DNA of 64,000 nt, from assembly GCF_004379255.2 (NCBI RefSeq), contig NC_056032.1:32337322-32401321 (forward strand), in the 5' to 3' direction. Below are positions 1 to 13,688 of this stretch, in pieces (the stretch's first letter is position 1; each line of letters starts with the position of its first letter). The notes beneath the pieces were generated by a model. It was given only the letters and a program-made list of their open reading frames with translations, had not been told where the DNA came from and ran no database searches. The position numbers and the translations under genes were made by a program. Origin of the DNA: Salvia splendens (taxonomy: Eukaryota; Streptophyta; Magnoliopsida; Lamiales; Lamiaceae).

Positions 1-352
1 AATATCCCATCACAATTTGCCATGTTCTAGTGATTTCAATAGCATCATTTTCTATAATTATGAGGAATAATTTACATTGCAGAAATTGCTTTCAGAAACA
101 ATTTTCACTGGCTGTCTTTTAATGAACAGATTGAGAATAGTATTAAAATTTTGAAACAAAATCCATTGTTTGTCGAAAGCAAATCAGAATCCACTTGGTC
201 TCGAATTTCTTAAAACTGTGGTTCCCCTGCCACAGTGGCAGGTAAGAACTGTGAATCAACAAAAATAGTAAAAAGCAACACATGCCAACTGAGAGAGAGA
301 GAGAGATGGAGGAGAGAGGCATACACAAATCAGGAATGATGAGGAAGTTGCA
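1..352. other. AT-rich flank, no gene seen
   Basis: I see no coding region with recognisable protein similarity here. There is a short GA-rich run near 290-316. The stretch ends at the TAA target-site duplication of the PIF element that starts at 356. Confidence 0.5.
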
Positions 353-2449
353 TAAGAGCATCTCCAATGCTGGCGGACGTCAAATAGCCGTCAAATAGCC
401 TTCACACTGCCACATCATCAGCACTACAATTCTCCTGCCACATCAGCTTGCCACATCAACTGGACATCAAATAGCCATCAAATAGCCTTCACACTACCTA
501 TCCACATCACTAATAACAATTATATAATTTAATTTACAATTGTATCAACATACATAATTTAATTTACGAGACAAATACGGAAAATTCGAATAATAATATT
601 AAAATTTAAAAAGTACATTACTTTTAAAAAAAAGTACAACAATTTAAAAAAATTACAAAAAGTAAAAAGTACATTAATTTAAAAAAGTAAAACAAAATCA
701 CTCATCGCCGCCGTCCTCGTCTCCGTCGTCGCCCAACGCTTCTTCACTGCCGTCGCCGCCGCCTCCGTCGCCACCTACGCCGCGGCTATTCCCGCCGGTG
801 TCCCTCCTCATCGCCTCCAGTTCTTCACGCTGGCTCTGGAGCAATACGCGAAGAAAATCCTTCACCTCGGGGTCCACCGCCGCTTGGAAGTCGGCTAAGG
901 TCTTCACCATTTGAGCGCGCGTTTGTTGGCGCGCGAAGAATTTGAGCTCCTCGGTAGACCTGCCGAGGGGGGATGCCGAATGGACATCCTGGGAACTCGG
1001 TGTGCCCCCCCTCGCAACCTGCTGCGCCCGCCTTTGCCCAACCGGGCGAGGTCGGCGACCGAACGACCGAGGAGTCGGGACCTCCTGGGCCGTCTCGGGG
1101 AGGTCTGACGAACCACCGCTGCTGCCGCTATAATCTCCGGTATAGTTCAGTCTCTGCCTCTTCGGCCAGCCAGCGTCGACGCCTGCCCGGAATTTCTCCG
1201 ACTCGTTGAGCACAACGTAGCAGTTCCAGTAGGTGAACTCATAGTACTTCTTATCCGGATCGGGGTAGGCTCTTTCCGCAATCCTCCTGCAGTCTTCCTC
1301 TGTTTGGCCACTGGTCTGCATGCGGAGGGCGTTGGCGTACAAACCCGAAAATCGAGAGACGCCAGCCCTGATTCGGTCCCAGCACTTCCGGACCTCCTCC
1401 CCGGTGCACGGTCTCCCTTCAGGGCAAAATGCCCTGTAGGCTGCAGCTATCTTCGCCCACAAGTTGACGATCCTCTGGTTGTTTGAAACGAGAGGATCGT
1501 CGCAAACACTCACCCACGCCTTGGCAACCGCAACGTTCTCCGCGTCAGTCCACTTCCTCCGGCCCCGGATTTCGGCGCGGGGCTGCGACGACTCGCCGAC
1601 CTTCTTCGCCTTGCCCTTCTTCTTACCCCGCCCTACTCCCTGGCTTTGAATGAGAGTTTCAGAAACGTCGTTAATATCAAAACCCAAGTCCGCTAAGGAG
1701 AAGGTCTCCGAATACTGTGCATCCGTTGGGGTCGATGTGTGCGAAGAACCGGTGGAAAAATCAAAAGTCGGCCGATAGGCGTTGTCCCCCCCGTGCGTCG
1801 CCTGCGACTGTGGAATCATATGTTGCGCCGGTGGCATCATCTGCTGCGCCGGTGGCTGCATGCCGGGTGCCCACCCCGGCATCATCTGCATAGGGGGCTG
1901 CATGCCGGGTGCCCACCCCGGAATCATCTGCTGCCACGGGTACACGTTGTAGTACCCGCTCATTGGAGGCCAACCACCTCCCCCAGGAGCCGGGGAAGTA
2001 TGGGACCCTGCCCCGGGAGTCGGGGGCGTCTGAGACCCTACACCGGGAGCCGGGGGAGTCTGAGACCATCCCCCGGGATTAACTGGAGTACCTTCGTAGT
2101 TGTTCTCCATTGCTCGTTATTGATCTTGTACAGAAAGTAAGGTAGAGAGAGAGTACTCGTTAAAACAAGTGGTGCGAATGAAAATGAGGTTCAACGCGCG
2201 TATATATTGTGTTTTGCGAAAAAAAAAAAAAAAAATATTTAAATCCGACGCCGGTTTGGCGCCGATCCGGGAGCCACAATGGCGCCCGTGAGGATCGGCG
2301 TGGGAACCGGCGTCAGCGCGGGAATCGGCATGGCGACGCCGATTTTGACGCCGATTTCGCCCACGCCGGTTCCAATGGTTCGGCGTCAAACCGGCGTGGG
2401 CGAAAAATCGGCGCTCCGGTGGTGACGCCGACCATTGGAGATGCTCTAA
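353..2449 (-). mobile_element. Non-autonomous PIF/Harbinger element carrying a Myb/SANT ORF
   Basis: The ends are 14-bp perfect terminal inverted repeats, GAGCATCTCCAATG at 356-369 and its reverse complement at 2433-2446. They are flanked by a 3-bp duplication TAA (353-355 and 2447-2449), the TWA-type target expected of PIF/Harbinger. The 2.1-kb interior holds one long minus-strand ORF (698-2110) of the Myb/SANT accessory type and no DDE transposase, so movement would need a transposase from elsewhere. A shorter relative lies at 56498-57616. The intact TIRs and open ORF suggest recent activity. Confidence 0.88.
698..2110 (-). CDS. PIF/Harbinger-associated Myb/SANT-like (trihelix) DNA-binding protein
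   Basis: This is an uninterrupted 470-aa ORF inside the element at 353-2449. The N-terminus (about 1-95) is rich in Pro and Gly with repeats such as SQTPPTPG. A Myb/SANT-like trihelix domain spans about 165-290, with RRKWTDAENVAVAKAW, then VRKCWDRI, then the aromatic stretch YYEFTYWNCY. The C-terminus (about 385-440) has a helical segment followed by an acidic Gly/Asp/Glu tail. In PIF/Pong elements the accessory Myb-like protein is known to act with the transposase at element ends; this role is inferred here. A TATA-like ATATATAC lies about 90 bp upstream of the ATG (near 2199-2206). Plant databases often mislabel such ORFs as glutathione S-transferase T3-like. Confidence 0.82.
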   Translation of the reverse strand: MENNYEGTPVNPGGWSQTPPAPGVGSQTPPTPGAGSHTSPAPGGGGWPPMSGYYNVYPWQQMIPGWAPGMQPPMQMMPGWAPGMQPPAQQMMPPAQHMIPQSQATHGGDNAYRPTFDFSTGSSHTSTPTDAQYSETFSLADLGFDINDVSETLIQSQGVGRGKKKGKAKKVGESSQPRAEIRGRRKWTDAENVAVAKAWVSVCDDPLVSNNQRIVNLWAKIAAAYRAFCPEGRPCTGEEVRKCWDRIRAGVSRFSGLYANALRMQTSGQTEEDCRRIAERAYPDPDKKYYEFTYWNCYVVLNESEKFRAGVDAGWPKRQRLNYTGDYSGSSGGSSDLPETAQEVPTPRSFGRRPRPVGQRRAQQVARGGTPSSQDVHSASPLGRSTEELKFFARQQTRAQMVKTLADFQAAVDPEVKDFLRVLLQSQREELEAMRRDTGGNSRGVGGDGGGGDGSEEALGDDGDEDGGDE

Positions 2450-2814
2450 AGAAGAAAGCTAAAATTAGGAAAAAAGAAACATACTTATCTTTTTTCAAAA
2501 ACAACTCACATCATAAGTGTGGTAGATAGTAGTACTATTCACCAAAATGAAAATAAAATCATAGTATCCCACACACCAACCCCATGCTTTGAATATTTAG
2601 TGTATGCTCTTAAAATGTGAACACCTCTTCTAAACAAAAACCACAAAACACTATTCTTGGATCCACAAATTCAAATCTCCCATCTCTCTCATAAATCCCA
2701 ATGCTCAAAATCTTGATCAAACACACTAATTAAGACACACACACACAGAGAGAAAGAGAACAATTTTTTTCCTGCGACAGCCTGCAATTTCAGTTTCTGC
2801 AGAAGTAAAAATTC
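2450..2814 (+). promoter_or_regulatory. Upstream region of the BSK gene
   Basis: This AT-rich stretch lies between the PIF element and the BSK start codon. It contains an ACACAC/GAGA tract (about 2735-2760) and pyrimidine-rich sequence just before the ATG, as in many plant 5' leaders. No specific factor-binding site can be assigned. The PIF element ends 365 bp from the ATG, so it may lie in or next to the promoter. Confidence 0.4.
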
Positions 2815-5178
<2,364 letters not shown>

Positions 5179-6003
5179 AAAACTGTATAGACTTGACTCC
5201 TCTTTCTTCATGTATTTAGGCTTTTCAACAATCCAACTTTGTCTAAAGCAGAGGATTTATCTCAAGCGTGTTGCTGTTTTTTTCTTTTCTTGGAATATGT
5301 GGGTTTTGAGCACTCTTTTGTTAAGTTTTGTGCGTTTTGGGATTATGTTTCAGAAGAAAGATCGTATTGTTTAAGCTCACTGATCAAACTTAACTTGTTT
5401 TCAATCATGCACATAAGCAAATTAATACATTGAACTGAAAAAAAAACACTTGGATCTCTAATCTCTTAGACGATAAACCCTAATCCTACAATCCAAATTA
5501 CATAAACTTACAATAAAACACTAATTAGGTTTACGGCTCCCACAGCAACGGCAAACACGAAATATTGATAAAAATTGTTCTGATTAACCCTCAAACCATA
5601 AAGTATAAGCTTAAATGATTTTATGATACCACATAGCAAATAAAAATGGCATACATAAATAACCTATGGGAACTACAAACCCTTCACTTGCAAAAAAATC
5701 AAATCAAATATTACTCGAGCACCAAATAGGTAGTTTGAGAAGAAACTTCCAACTATGTTAAGAGATTATATGAGAAAAACATATTGAATCTTTACCAGCT
5801 AGTCGATTTCGCTACACTGTAAAGTATTGCCTAGCATAGTAACTGGTTCTGATCACCAAAAATCAGCTAATGCAACTTGACAACGCCAAATAAATACCTG
5901 CCAGACTCGGGTTTTATTTGATTAATCAAATGTTTTCAACAAATACAACATAATCCTTGTATGCTCATCTCGAGTCAACTGACCGAAAGATAAAGAATCT
6001 CCT
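5179..6003. other. Intergenic AT-rich sequence between convergent BSK and TIM10
   Basis: This is the shared 3' flank of BSK (+) and TIM10 (-), and it should hold both 3' UTRs and poly(A) sites. No other coding potential or repeat was recognised. Confidence 0.45.
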
Positions 6004-7276
6004 CTACATTGGAGGCCGACTGTTGCCTAGCAGTTGGCCAACTAAGTTAGTCACCTGCAGTGAAGAGACGATATCTGTTAACAAGTGTTCTTGGATATAT
6101 AATGTTTGTAGAATATGTTTTATTTACATTATCATTGAGATGATCATATGAGAGAGAAATAGTGTAAAATAATTTATGAAACAAACTCTGAAACACTAAG
6201 GGCAACTATGCTTTAAACAGATGTGCGTGAGAACTAAGCTAAGCAAGTATATTCGATTCCTAAACATGGCTCAAACCATTAGGATAGACCATGTGAATAC
6301 TATCTTATGCATCGATTACCTCTATCCTTTACAAAGATATTTGCATTCTTTGCTCTCAAAACGATAGGTGAATAACCAACCAAAAACACAAGGGGTTGAG
6401 TACTTGTCTAATAAGCTCCTAGGAAGACTAATACGGGTTCAAACCATCTACAATCTACATACCACATGTACGGCTTACATAACGTAGTAAAAAACTGCAT
6501 GGTTTGCAAATTATAGCCACATTGCATGATTCATATGAATGGCAATGGAAAAATAGACACGCACACATTTCTCTACCGAATGATCACAATAATCAATAAA
6601 CAACCAATCACCTGCCAATATTTCGAAACACAGCGGTCAATGCAGCTGTTTTCCCCCATGTTTAACTCAGCTTCCTTGTACCTATAAGAAGAATGAATAA
6701 AGAAGTCATTTACCACTCTTAAATAATTCCAATCAACAGAAAACCTTCCACAACTCCACAATCTAAAACAGAGCTTTCAAGAACAATGCAAAAAACGTAC
6801 TTGTTCTCGATGCACTTGCTGAAACACGTGTGTGTAAGCCTGAATCAGAACAAAGGTCTCATCAATTCAATACATCTAGAAAAGTGGAGAAAACTTAAGC
6901 ACAAAATAAAAAATAAAATACTGAGGGAATTGACGAAAATTGTAAATTAACAGGAAGACATTAACAGAAACCACAATTTCAATTCAAGCATAACACAGAA
7001 AAATCATTTAACATAAAAAATAGCAATGAATAATTGGATCAGTTAAAGCATTAATGCAGACACACACACAGAGTGTTACCTACTTGTTAAACATATCAAC
7101 CCTGTACTCCATCTCCTTCTCCATCATTCCAATAATCTGCCACGAAAAGAAAAACATTTATGATTCAGAATACTCGAAATACAATTTGATAGAAATCAGT
7201 CATAATTTGGCGTGATTGAGCGTAGAGGAAGTACCTGTTCCCTCTCATGAGCAGATGGGGCATTGCTTGCAGCCAT
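6004..7276 (-). CDS. TIM10: Mitochondrial import inner membrane translocase subunit TIM10
   Basis: Five minus-strand exons: 7276-7235, 7136-7084, 6839-6801, 6681-6612, 6054-6004. They give 84 aa, the usual small-Tim size. The twin CX3C motif is complete: C37-x3-C41 (CFSKC) and C58-x3-C62 (CIDRC), with 16 residues between. The stretch YKEAELNMGENSCIDRCVSK is diagnostic of TIM10 rather than TIM9. The last exon encodes VTNLVGQLLGNSRPPM and a stop. Family knowledge: TIM9-TIM10 hexamers escort hydrophobic carrier proteins across the intermembrane space, and the cysteines form two intramolecular disulfides. The exons are small but all phases join cleanly, and I see no damage. Confidence 0.93.
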
Positions 7277-7699
<423 letters not shown>

Positions 7700-8311
7700 G
7701 AAGTGTGAGCCTTATTTTATGGCCTATGTTTTGATGGGACATGGATCTAGGTTTGAGAAACAACCTAATTGAAGCTCGTTTCAACCAATGAGCTTAGCCC
7801 ATAACTACATTTAGGCCTCGTTTTATTGGTCTGTTAGGCCTTGATAGGCCACACAATCTTACCACTATCATAGGTTTGTTTGGTATGAAACACAACCCCA
7901 AATACCCGGGATATACCCACTGACCCGGTAGAAATTCAGATAGCAACCTACCAAAACCTGCTTCTCCTATCCCACCCTCACTCTCCGATAAAGAACTATG
8001 TCGGTCTTCTGGTTAGCCGCTTTCTGCTGAAATGTCGAATACATCCCTCTCCTTGTTCCCTCCTACGAATTTAACCTCAATTTCAATTTGATTTAACACA
8101 AGATCCTGAAATCGCTTCAATTGGGGGTTTTAAAACAAGGTCCTCAAATCGCTGCAAATTTTGGTATGTTAGACAGGCAATTTGCTGTCAATAAGAACGA
8201 CGCCGACGAATCGAGGTGCACCCATTTACTGCAATTCCTCTCTGAAAGCGTATTACTTTGTTTTGCATTGAAATCGCTTCAAATTACGCGACGAATCTCG
8301 CTCGATTCTGC

Positions 8312-9627
8312 ATGGCTAATGAGGACGACATAACTAAGGTACACAATGTTCGTCGTTATTTCAATAATTCTTTATTAGGTCGATGCGTACCCAAATTTTC
8401 CCAATTCGACGTGGTTTTGGTTCAACGTATTCGAAGCTGTAGATCTTGGTACTTGGGTTGTATTGATTTTTAAATTTTGCGGGCTGTCAATTGCTATACA
8501 GGTCTTCATCTCAACCTTCTGAAGGGTCGCTAATTTGATTTTGTGAATAAGTTCAGGAAATTGCATATAAGGAATGCCTAATTCGTGGATGTTTGAACTC
8601 GTTTGAACTGCAGTTTTTATAAATGATTGCTGGATTCGATTGTGTTTTTTTGGATTGTAATGTACTGGCTGGCTGCACCTATGTGCTTATGTATATTCAT
8701 TATTCTGAATGGGTCTGGTCCTTTTTTTTATTGAAGCTGTGGTGTTGTACTGATATCGAATCTGTGTTTGGCTTCATCAGGGTGAACGTAGGCGTCATGA
8801 ATTGACAACCGTGTTGATTTTATTGGAGGAAATACTTCTGAATCATCAAATCAATATGTTGCTGATATCTTTTATAATCACCCTCATTGGCCCAGAAACT
8901 CGCAAGCGCAAACGATTGGATAGGGTAGGAATTTCTCATGTGCTTGACACAATACCTGCTCATGTTAAGCATCTAGATAGACTTGTTCGTGTCAGTGATC
9001 TGGCATGTGTGGATAACTTACGGATGGATAGGAACACATTTGGACGTCTTTGTCGCATTCTTCGTGATCGTGTAGGCTTGATAGACCAGAAATTCATCAC
9101 TGTAGAAGAACAAGTTGCTATGTTTCTGTGTGTTCTTTCCCACCACACAAAAGCGCGGATAGTTGGGTTCAGATTCATGCGGTCATCCCAAACCGTGTCA
9201 AAGTACATACACACTGTGCTACGTGGGCTGCTGACGCTACACAATCTTTTTTTAGTAAAGCCCACTCCTATAGATGAGGCTTGCTCTGACCGACGTTGGA
9301 ATTGGTTTCAGGTTTGCACGCTAAAACACAATGTTTTTTGATTAGTCAAACTTGCAGAATTAATATATCTCCGTGTAATTAATTTTGGTTATTCAATACA
9401 GGGATGTCTTGGCGCATTAGATGGAACCTATATCAACGTCCGAGTTCCGGTTGCTGACGCACCTCGTTACAGAAATAGGAAAGGGCAAATCACGACAAAC
9501 ACACTTTCCGTGTGTGACCCACACCTACGCTTCACTTACATTCTGCCAGGATGGGAGGGATCCGCTGGTGATTCAAGGATTTTGCGGGATGCAATTAGTA
9601 GTCCTCTCGGTCTAAAAGTGCCTAAAG
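8312..9627 (+). pseudogene. Truncated PIF/Harbinger (HARBI1-like) DDE transposase
   Basis: Three plus-strand exons join in phase: 8312-8338 (start MANEDDITK), 8781-9311 and 9402-9627. The first part has the helix-turn-helix region typical of plant PIF transposases, with LRMDRNTFGRLCRILRD and then VGFRFMRSSQTVSKYIHTVL. The DDE_Tnp_4 domain starts well: GALDGTYINV carries the first catalytic Asp and GSAGDSRIL the second. The ORF stops at a splice donor after KVPK. The C-terminal half, with the third acidic residue, is absent and replaced by the antisense B3 gene. About 261 residues remain of a normal 380-430. It is unlikely to be catalytically active. Confidence 0.88.
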
Positions 9628-9784
9628 GTAATAATCTAACCAAGTATGCGATACATCTACTGGTTATAGTCCAAAAGTAATCATCCAATTTGTTCGGCGC
9701 CAAGCCAAATGTAGTCATCCACACGTAGAAGATGATTTCATTACGGTCAATGAGCTTGAAATGACAACGATGACCGACGGCCAG

Positions 9785-10662
9785 TCAGTTGGCCTCCTTG
9801 AAACGACGCCACCCTCGCTTCACCCAAATTTTCGTGGCGCTATGAGCAAGATTGACCAACCATGTTTCTCCGTCCACATTGAAGTACACGGGGTCAAAAA
9901 GGGCCGCCATACGAATATGGCGTTGCCAAAACGCATAGGGGATCTCCAGTGTGCGGCTTATGTTGGCACGCGACAGAGTCACGGTGAAAGTTGGGCAACC
10001 GTCGTCTTCTAACACTCCTGCGTCGGACGCATAGTCGTCATCATCCGAAGAATCAGCCTCAGTCTCCGACGGCTCGTAGTCGTCTGAGGTATCCACATCC
10101 TCAGTGTAACTGTTGTCCGAAACCTCGTCATCTACAGCTATTCATTATGCCAAAACGGGGGGTTTATTAGGGTAAGTCTAATATTTCTAAAATCACGTTT
10201 AATATAATTGCATATACTCACGTTCTACATCACTTCGAGGGGGGCATCCACTACCCCCCTTGTATCTTTTGACTTGGAAAACCCCCACGTCCACCAACGT
10301 GAATGTGAGCAAGTCCTCATGGACAATCCTGTTGTGGATACGGAATTGCGCCCATCCAACATGGAAGTGGCAGCCACTAGCGATCCGAAGGAGGCGTACG
10401 GGCCATTGCCTGCCCCTAGCCATCACAAGGCGGCAGTCAAAAGGGAGCTCCTGTCCATGGACCGCAACAAACTCGGGTGGAAGTCGCTGTACAGCGTAAG
10501 ACGGAGTAGAGTGCATGAATGTGGCATGAGATTAAGGTAAAAATAAACGGTATAAGAATGAAAGAAGCACGGCGTTACCAACTCATCCATGCTTGTGTCC
10601 TCCGAGAACCTTTTGAAGAATGAGGGAAGCCTAAGGTAATCCCTTTCATCGTTGTTGGCCAT
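9785..10662 (-). CDS. B3-domain (REM-like) DNA-binding protein inside a PIF element
   Basis: Three minus-strand exons join in phase: 10662-10579 (MANNDERDYLRLPSFFKRF), 10486-10222 and 10131-9785. They give 231 aa with two B3 domains. The first (about 8-105) runs from LRLPSFFKRFSEDTSMDEL through LPPEFVAVHG to the HFHVGWAQF region and FQVKRY. An acidic linker (DEVSDNSYTEDVDTSDDYEP) follows. The second (about 145-231) starts CPTFTVTLSRANISRTLEIP and reaches IWVKRGWRRFKEAN. A TGA at 9787-9785 then cuts it, although the next codons in frame still read LAVGHRCHFKL like a B3 end. B3/REM proteins are plant nuclear DNA-binding factors. This copy is either truncated or a recent pseudogene. Confidence 0.78.
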
Positions 10663-11607
10663 CTGATTTTGTCAAACGCTGAATGGGAGACTGACTTTGA
10701 TTAGAGGAGCTTGAATTGGGGGTTTTAATACTCGAAAGTAACTGCAAACATGGAGTTTGAAAAGATTTGATGGTGGCTAGACACTGCCATGAATTGATGA
10801 GTGAAAGATGGGTTGGTTTGACTCAAATAAATACAACCATGTATTATTAAATGCACTCAACCTTCCATATATGGTTGGAAAATGCATATGCCTTTTTTAA
10901 TGTATGCACAAACAAATCATGGAATTGAAATATATCCATTTCAGATGACTCCAAAATAAATTACATTAATCACACAGTTTGAACAAGTTCAACAATATAC
11001 AATTGCATACTACAAAATATTAGAGTTGGATCCGATCATATACAGTCATCGGATGTAAATGCATCGCCAACTCAAGTAGTTATAATCCTCCGAGCTGATC
11101 ACCGGCCATTGAAAATCAGACTCTGAATCGGTTCAGATCAAACACTGCAGACAAGTATATTGCAGACAAATTGATTCGATGTGAATGTTGATACAAAACA
11201 AACCGAAATTGTCGCCATATCCGAACTGAATGTTGATAGAAAACATACCTTCACGCAGCACGTTATCGGAAGTTGATTCGGGAGAAGCGGTCCTCCGATT
11301 TTTGTGAAGCGGGAGTTTGCCGCGCGTTCATTCTAAATTAGGGGGCGGCTGTTTTATTTTTATGTGAATTAGGGTGGATGAGGACAAAGTTGGAATAAAA
11401 CATGTTTTTTTAGGACAATTTTGTCCAATCCATTTGCTATCAAGGATTTGTGAAGGATGAATCAAAGCAAATATAACTCTCTTGGTCCTATGAATCATAC
11501 CAACCAAAACTCACATGATATATGGTGAAGTAACAACAATCATGGTTTAACTGATTGTAATAACACTATCTGACTCATCCCTAAGAGACCAATCAAACGA
11601 GGTCTTA

Positions 11608-13443
11608 TTTCCAACTTTCGGACCCACCACATACTCTAATTTTACGCACTTACTTTATCAAATTATTTACAATAATTAGGAATATCAATGGGACGATCAT
11701 ATCGGGTTTCATGTCATTCCTACTCGGGTTGTGGAGTAACCTGACTCAAAGTTTATCGAGCCAAAATACTCCAACCCTGCCTCTAAACGTTAGGGTTTCG
11801 ATTTTTAAACTAGCTCAACGGATTAATCGGGCTAAAAGCTAACTAGAAAAATAAATCTTATTTGTTTTCATTCTTAAGGATTCTATACTTATAAAATATA
11901 AAATATAAAAGTTAAAGATATAAATCATACGACAAATATAAAATTCTAAGTCTGAAATATTAAAACAAATCTAATTACATAGTATAAAATCAATGATAAA
12001 TTATTCAACAATAGTTTGGTCTCGTACAGTGTCTAAAAAATTAATCTAAAGTCTAAACAAATCATTCTTCTGACAATATTTTAGGCTTCAAAATGATCAT
12101 TCACTTTGAGCTTATATAGCCTTCAAACTCTTCGTCAAAAAAAAAAAACTAACAAAAAAAATGATATAACATGAGAAAGTAATCTGATTTTAAATTATTA
12201 GTTTTATGCATTTGGTTCAATAATAAGAAAATAAGAAAAATAATTAGATTTTTTAAAATAAAGAAAGTTGGCGGGATTCCAAATCCTCAATCTAACCTAA
12301 ATATTCTTTTTCCAAATCTGACGATTTTAAAAGATACGGAAGGAAATATACTGTTTCATTTATATTTACGATTCTCTTCTGCTGCTTCTAAGTATTTCAT
12401 TTGTTTCGTCTAAATCATTCATCAACAAGTAAGATTTTTGTTTCCCATCAATAAATTTATGCTTTATTTTATATCTGTGCAATTCTTGATATTCTGACTC
12501 GATGATTTTAATGGCTTTTTCTCTGTCATTTTTTTCCCTGTTAAAGATAGTTTCAATTTTATTCTGTAAATTGAGTTTAAATATATTTTCATTGTTTTTT
12601 TTTGTAAATTGAGTTTATATGCCTCTCAAATTTGATCATTTATATCACAATTGTCTTTAAAATCTGTATATGTAACTTGTAAATTCTCATCCCATATAGC
12701 TATAGAGGATCTCCAACAATCGCAACTTGCAAATTCACTAGCATTAGTGTCCACGACTTTCCTAAAGTACATGGACACATGACAGCTTGGTATTTATTGT
12801 TTATAGTTTAATGAGTCAGTAAAATGGATTTGCTTGAATAAATATGCAAATTTGCTATATTACTCAAATTTGATTAAATAATAATTATTTTACTCCATCG
12901 CCAATAAATTTAGATGCAGTGTGAATATATAGATAGTGATTAACGGTCGAACTCAGAGCAGATTCTATTCAGTTAATTTGGCTGAATATAGTGAGTAAAT
13001 TTATGTGGTCAAGATGTTTCTGAAACTGTAAATCAATAAATTTATGAAGAATTATCTATGGGTAGATAAACATTAAAAAGATTAGTTAACGTGTTTGAAA
13101 CGATTGGATGACTAAGACCCACGAGTATTCTTGCAGTTAATCAGCAAATTGGTTTTTTTTGTACATTTTTTTGTACATTTTAGCACAGCATCAGAAGAAT
13201 CGTATAATAATGAAAATAATTTCATGGGATCAAGAGAAACAATTACTCAATAGTATACTCTATGCAGTGCTTATACTTCAAGGTCATTTAATGAAAGTTG
13301 TTTTCTCTTTCCACTGATTCAAAATGGAAATATTTGAAGGTATTTTAAATATGCATTATTATGGAAACATTTTAAGGATTCCACTGATGAAAAAGGTGTT
13401 TTAAAGATGTCTTCAAATATTTCCAGTTCGCACTAGTGGAATC
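11608..13443. other. AT-rich intergenic sequence, no gene recognised
   Basis: Both strands are rich in stops and no protein family is recognisable. It lies between the B3-carrying PIF element and the transposase relic at 13444. A repetitive origin is possible but I found no ends. Confidence 0.5.
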
Positions 13444-13683
13444 CTATATTACAGGGTTTTTTAAGTAGATGGTTTGAAATTTAAGAACTGCATTTAGTAC
13501 ACTATTGAAGTACTTACTAATTGTTTCTCCTAATCGCATGAATTTATTTTTTATCGTACAATTCTTCTGATAATATACTAGAATGCATAAAAAATTAGCA
13601 ACTTGATTATCAACTATTGTGTTCCTTGTGGGCCTTAGTAGTCCAACCGTTTCAAGCATGTTAACTGTGTATTTATCCATACG
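13444..13683 (-). pseudogene. PIF/Harbinger transposase relic, split by the LTR element
   Basis: The minus strand encodes LRMDKYTVNMLETVGLLRP, then VANFLCILVYY and FMRLGETISKYFNSVLNAVL. This is the N-terminal helix-turn-helix region of a PIF transposase. The reading frame continues across the LTR element: the sequence just beyond its right end (from 22725) supplies TYYEDLR in the same frame. The host relic was therefore intact through this region when the 9-kb element landed. No catalytic domain was found further along. Confidence 0.72.
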
Positions 13684-13688
13684 TAAAT

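Larger units (their letters stand above)
7811..11607. mobile_element. PIF/Harbinger element carrying a truncated transposase and a B3-domain gene
   Basis: The ends are TTA duplications (7811-7813 and 11605-11607). Inside them are terminal inverted repeats about 25 bp long with three mismatches: GGCCTCGTTTTATTGGTCTG at 7814 against GACCTCGTTTGATTGGTCTC read inward from 11604. The 3.8-kb interior has a plus-strand PIF transposase with only its first three exons (8312-9627) and a minus-strand double-B3-domain gene (9785-10662). The two are convergent. B3 sequence takes the place where the C-terminal half of the transposase should be. The element is therefore non-autonomous and chimeric. The B3 introns are kept, so capture was at the DNA level. 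Confidence 0.85.

Noticed and set aside
904..2140. Several ORFs antisense or out of frame to 698-2110
   Set aside because: They are shadows of the GC-rich Myb/SANT coding sequence.
8121..8333. 70-aa ORF upstream of the PIF transposase
   Set aside because: It has no family resemblance and overlaps the better-supported first transposase exon at 8312-8338 in another frame.
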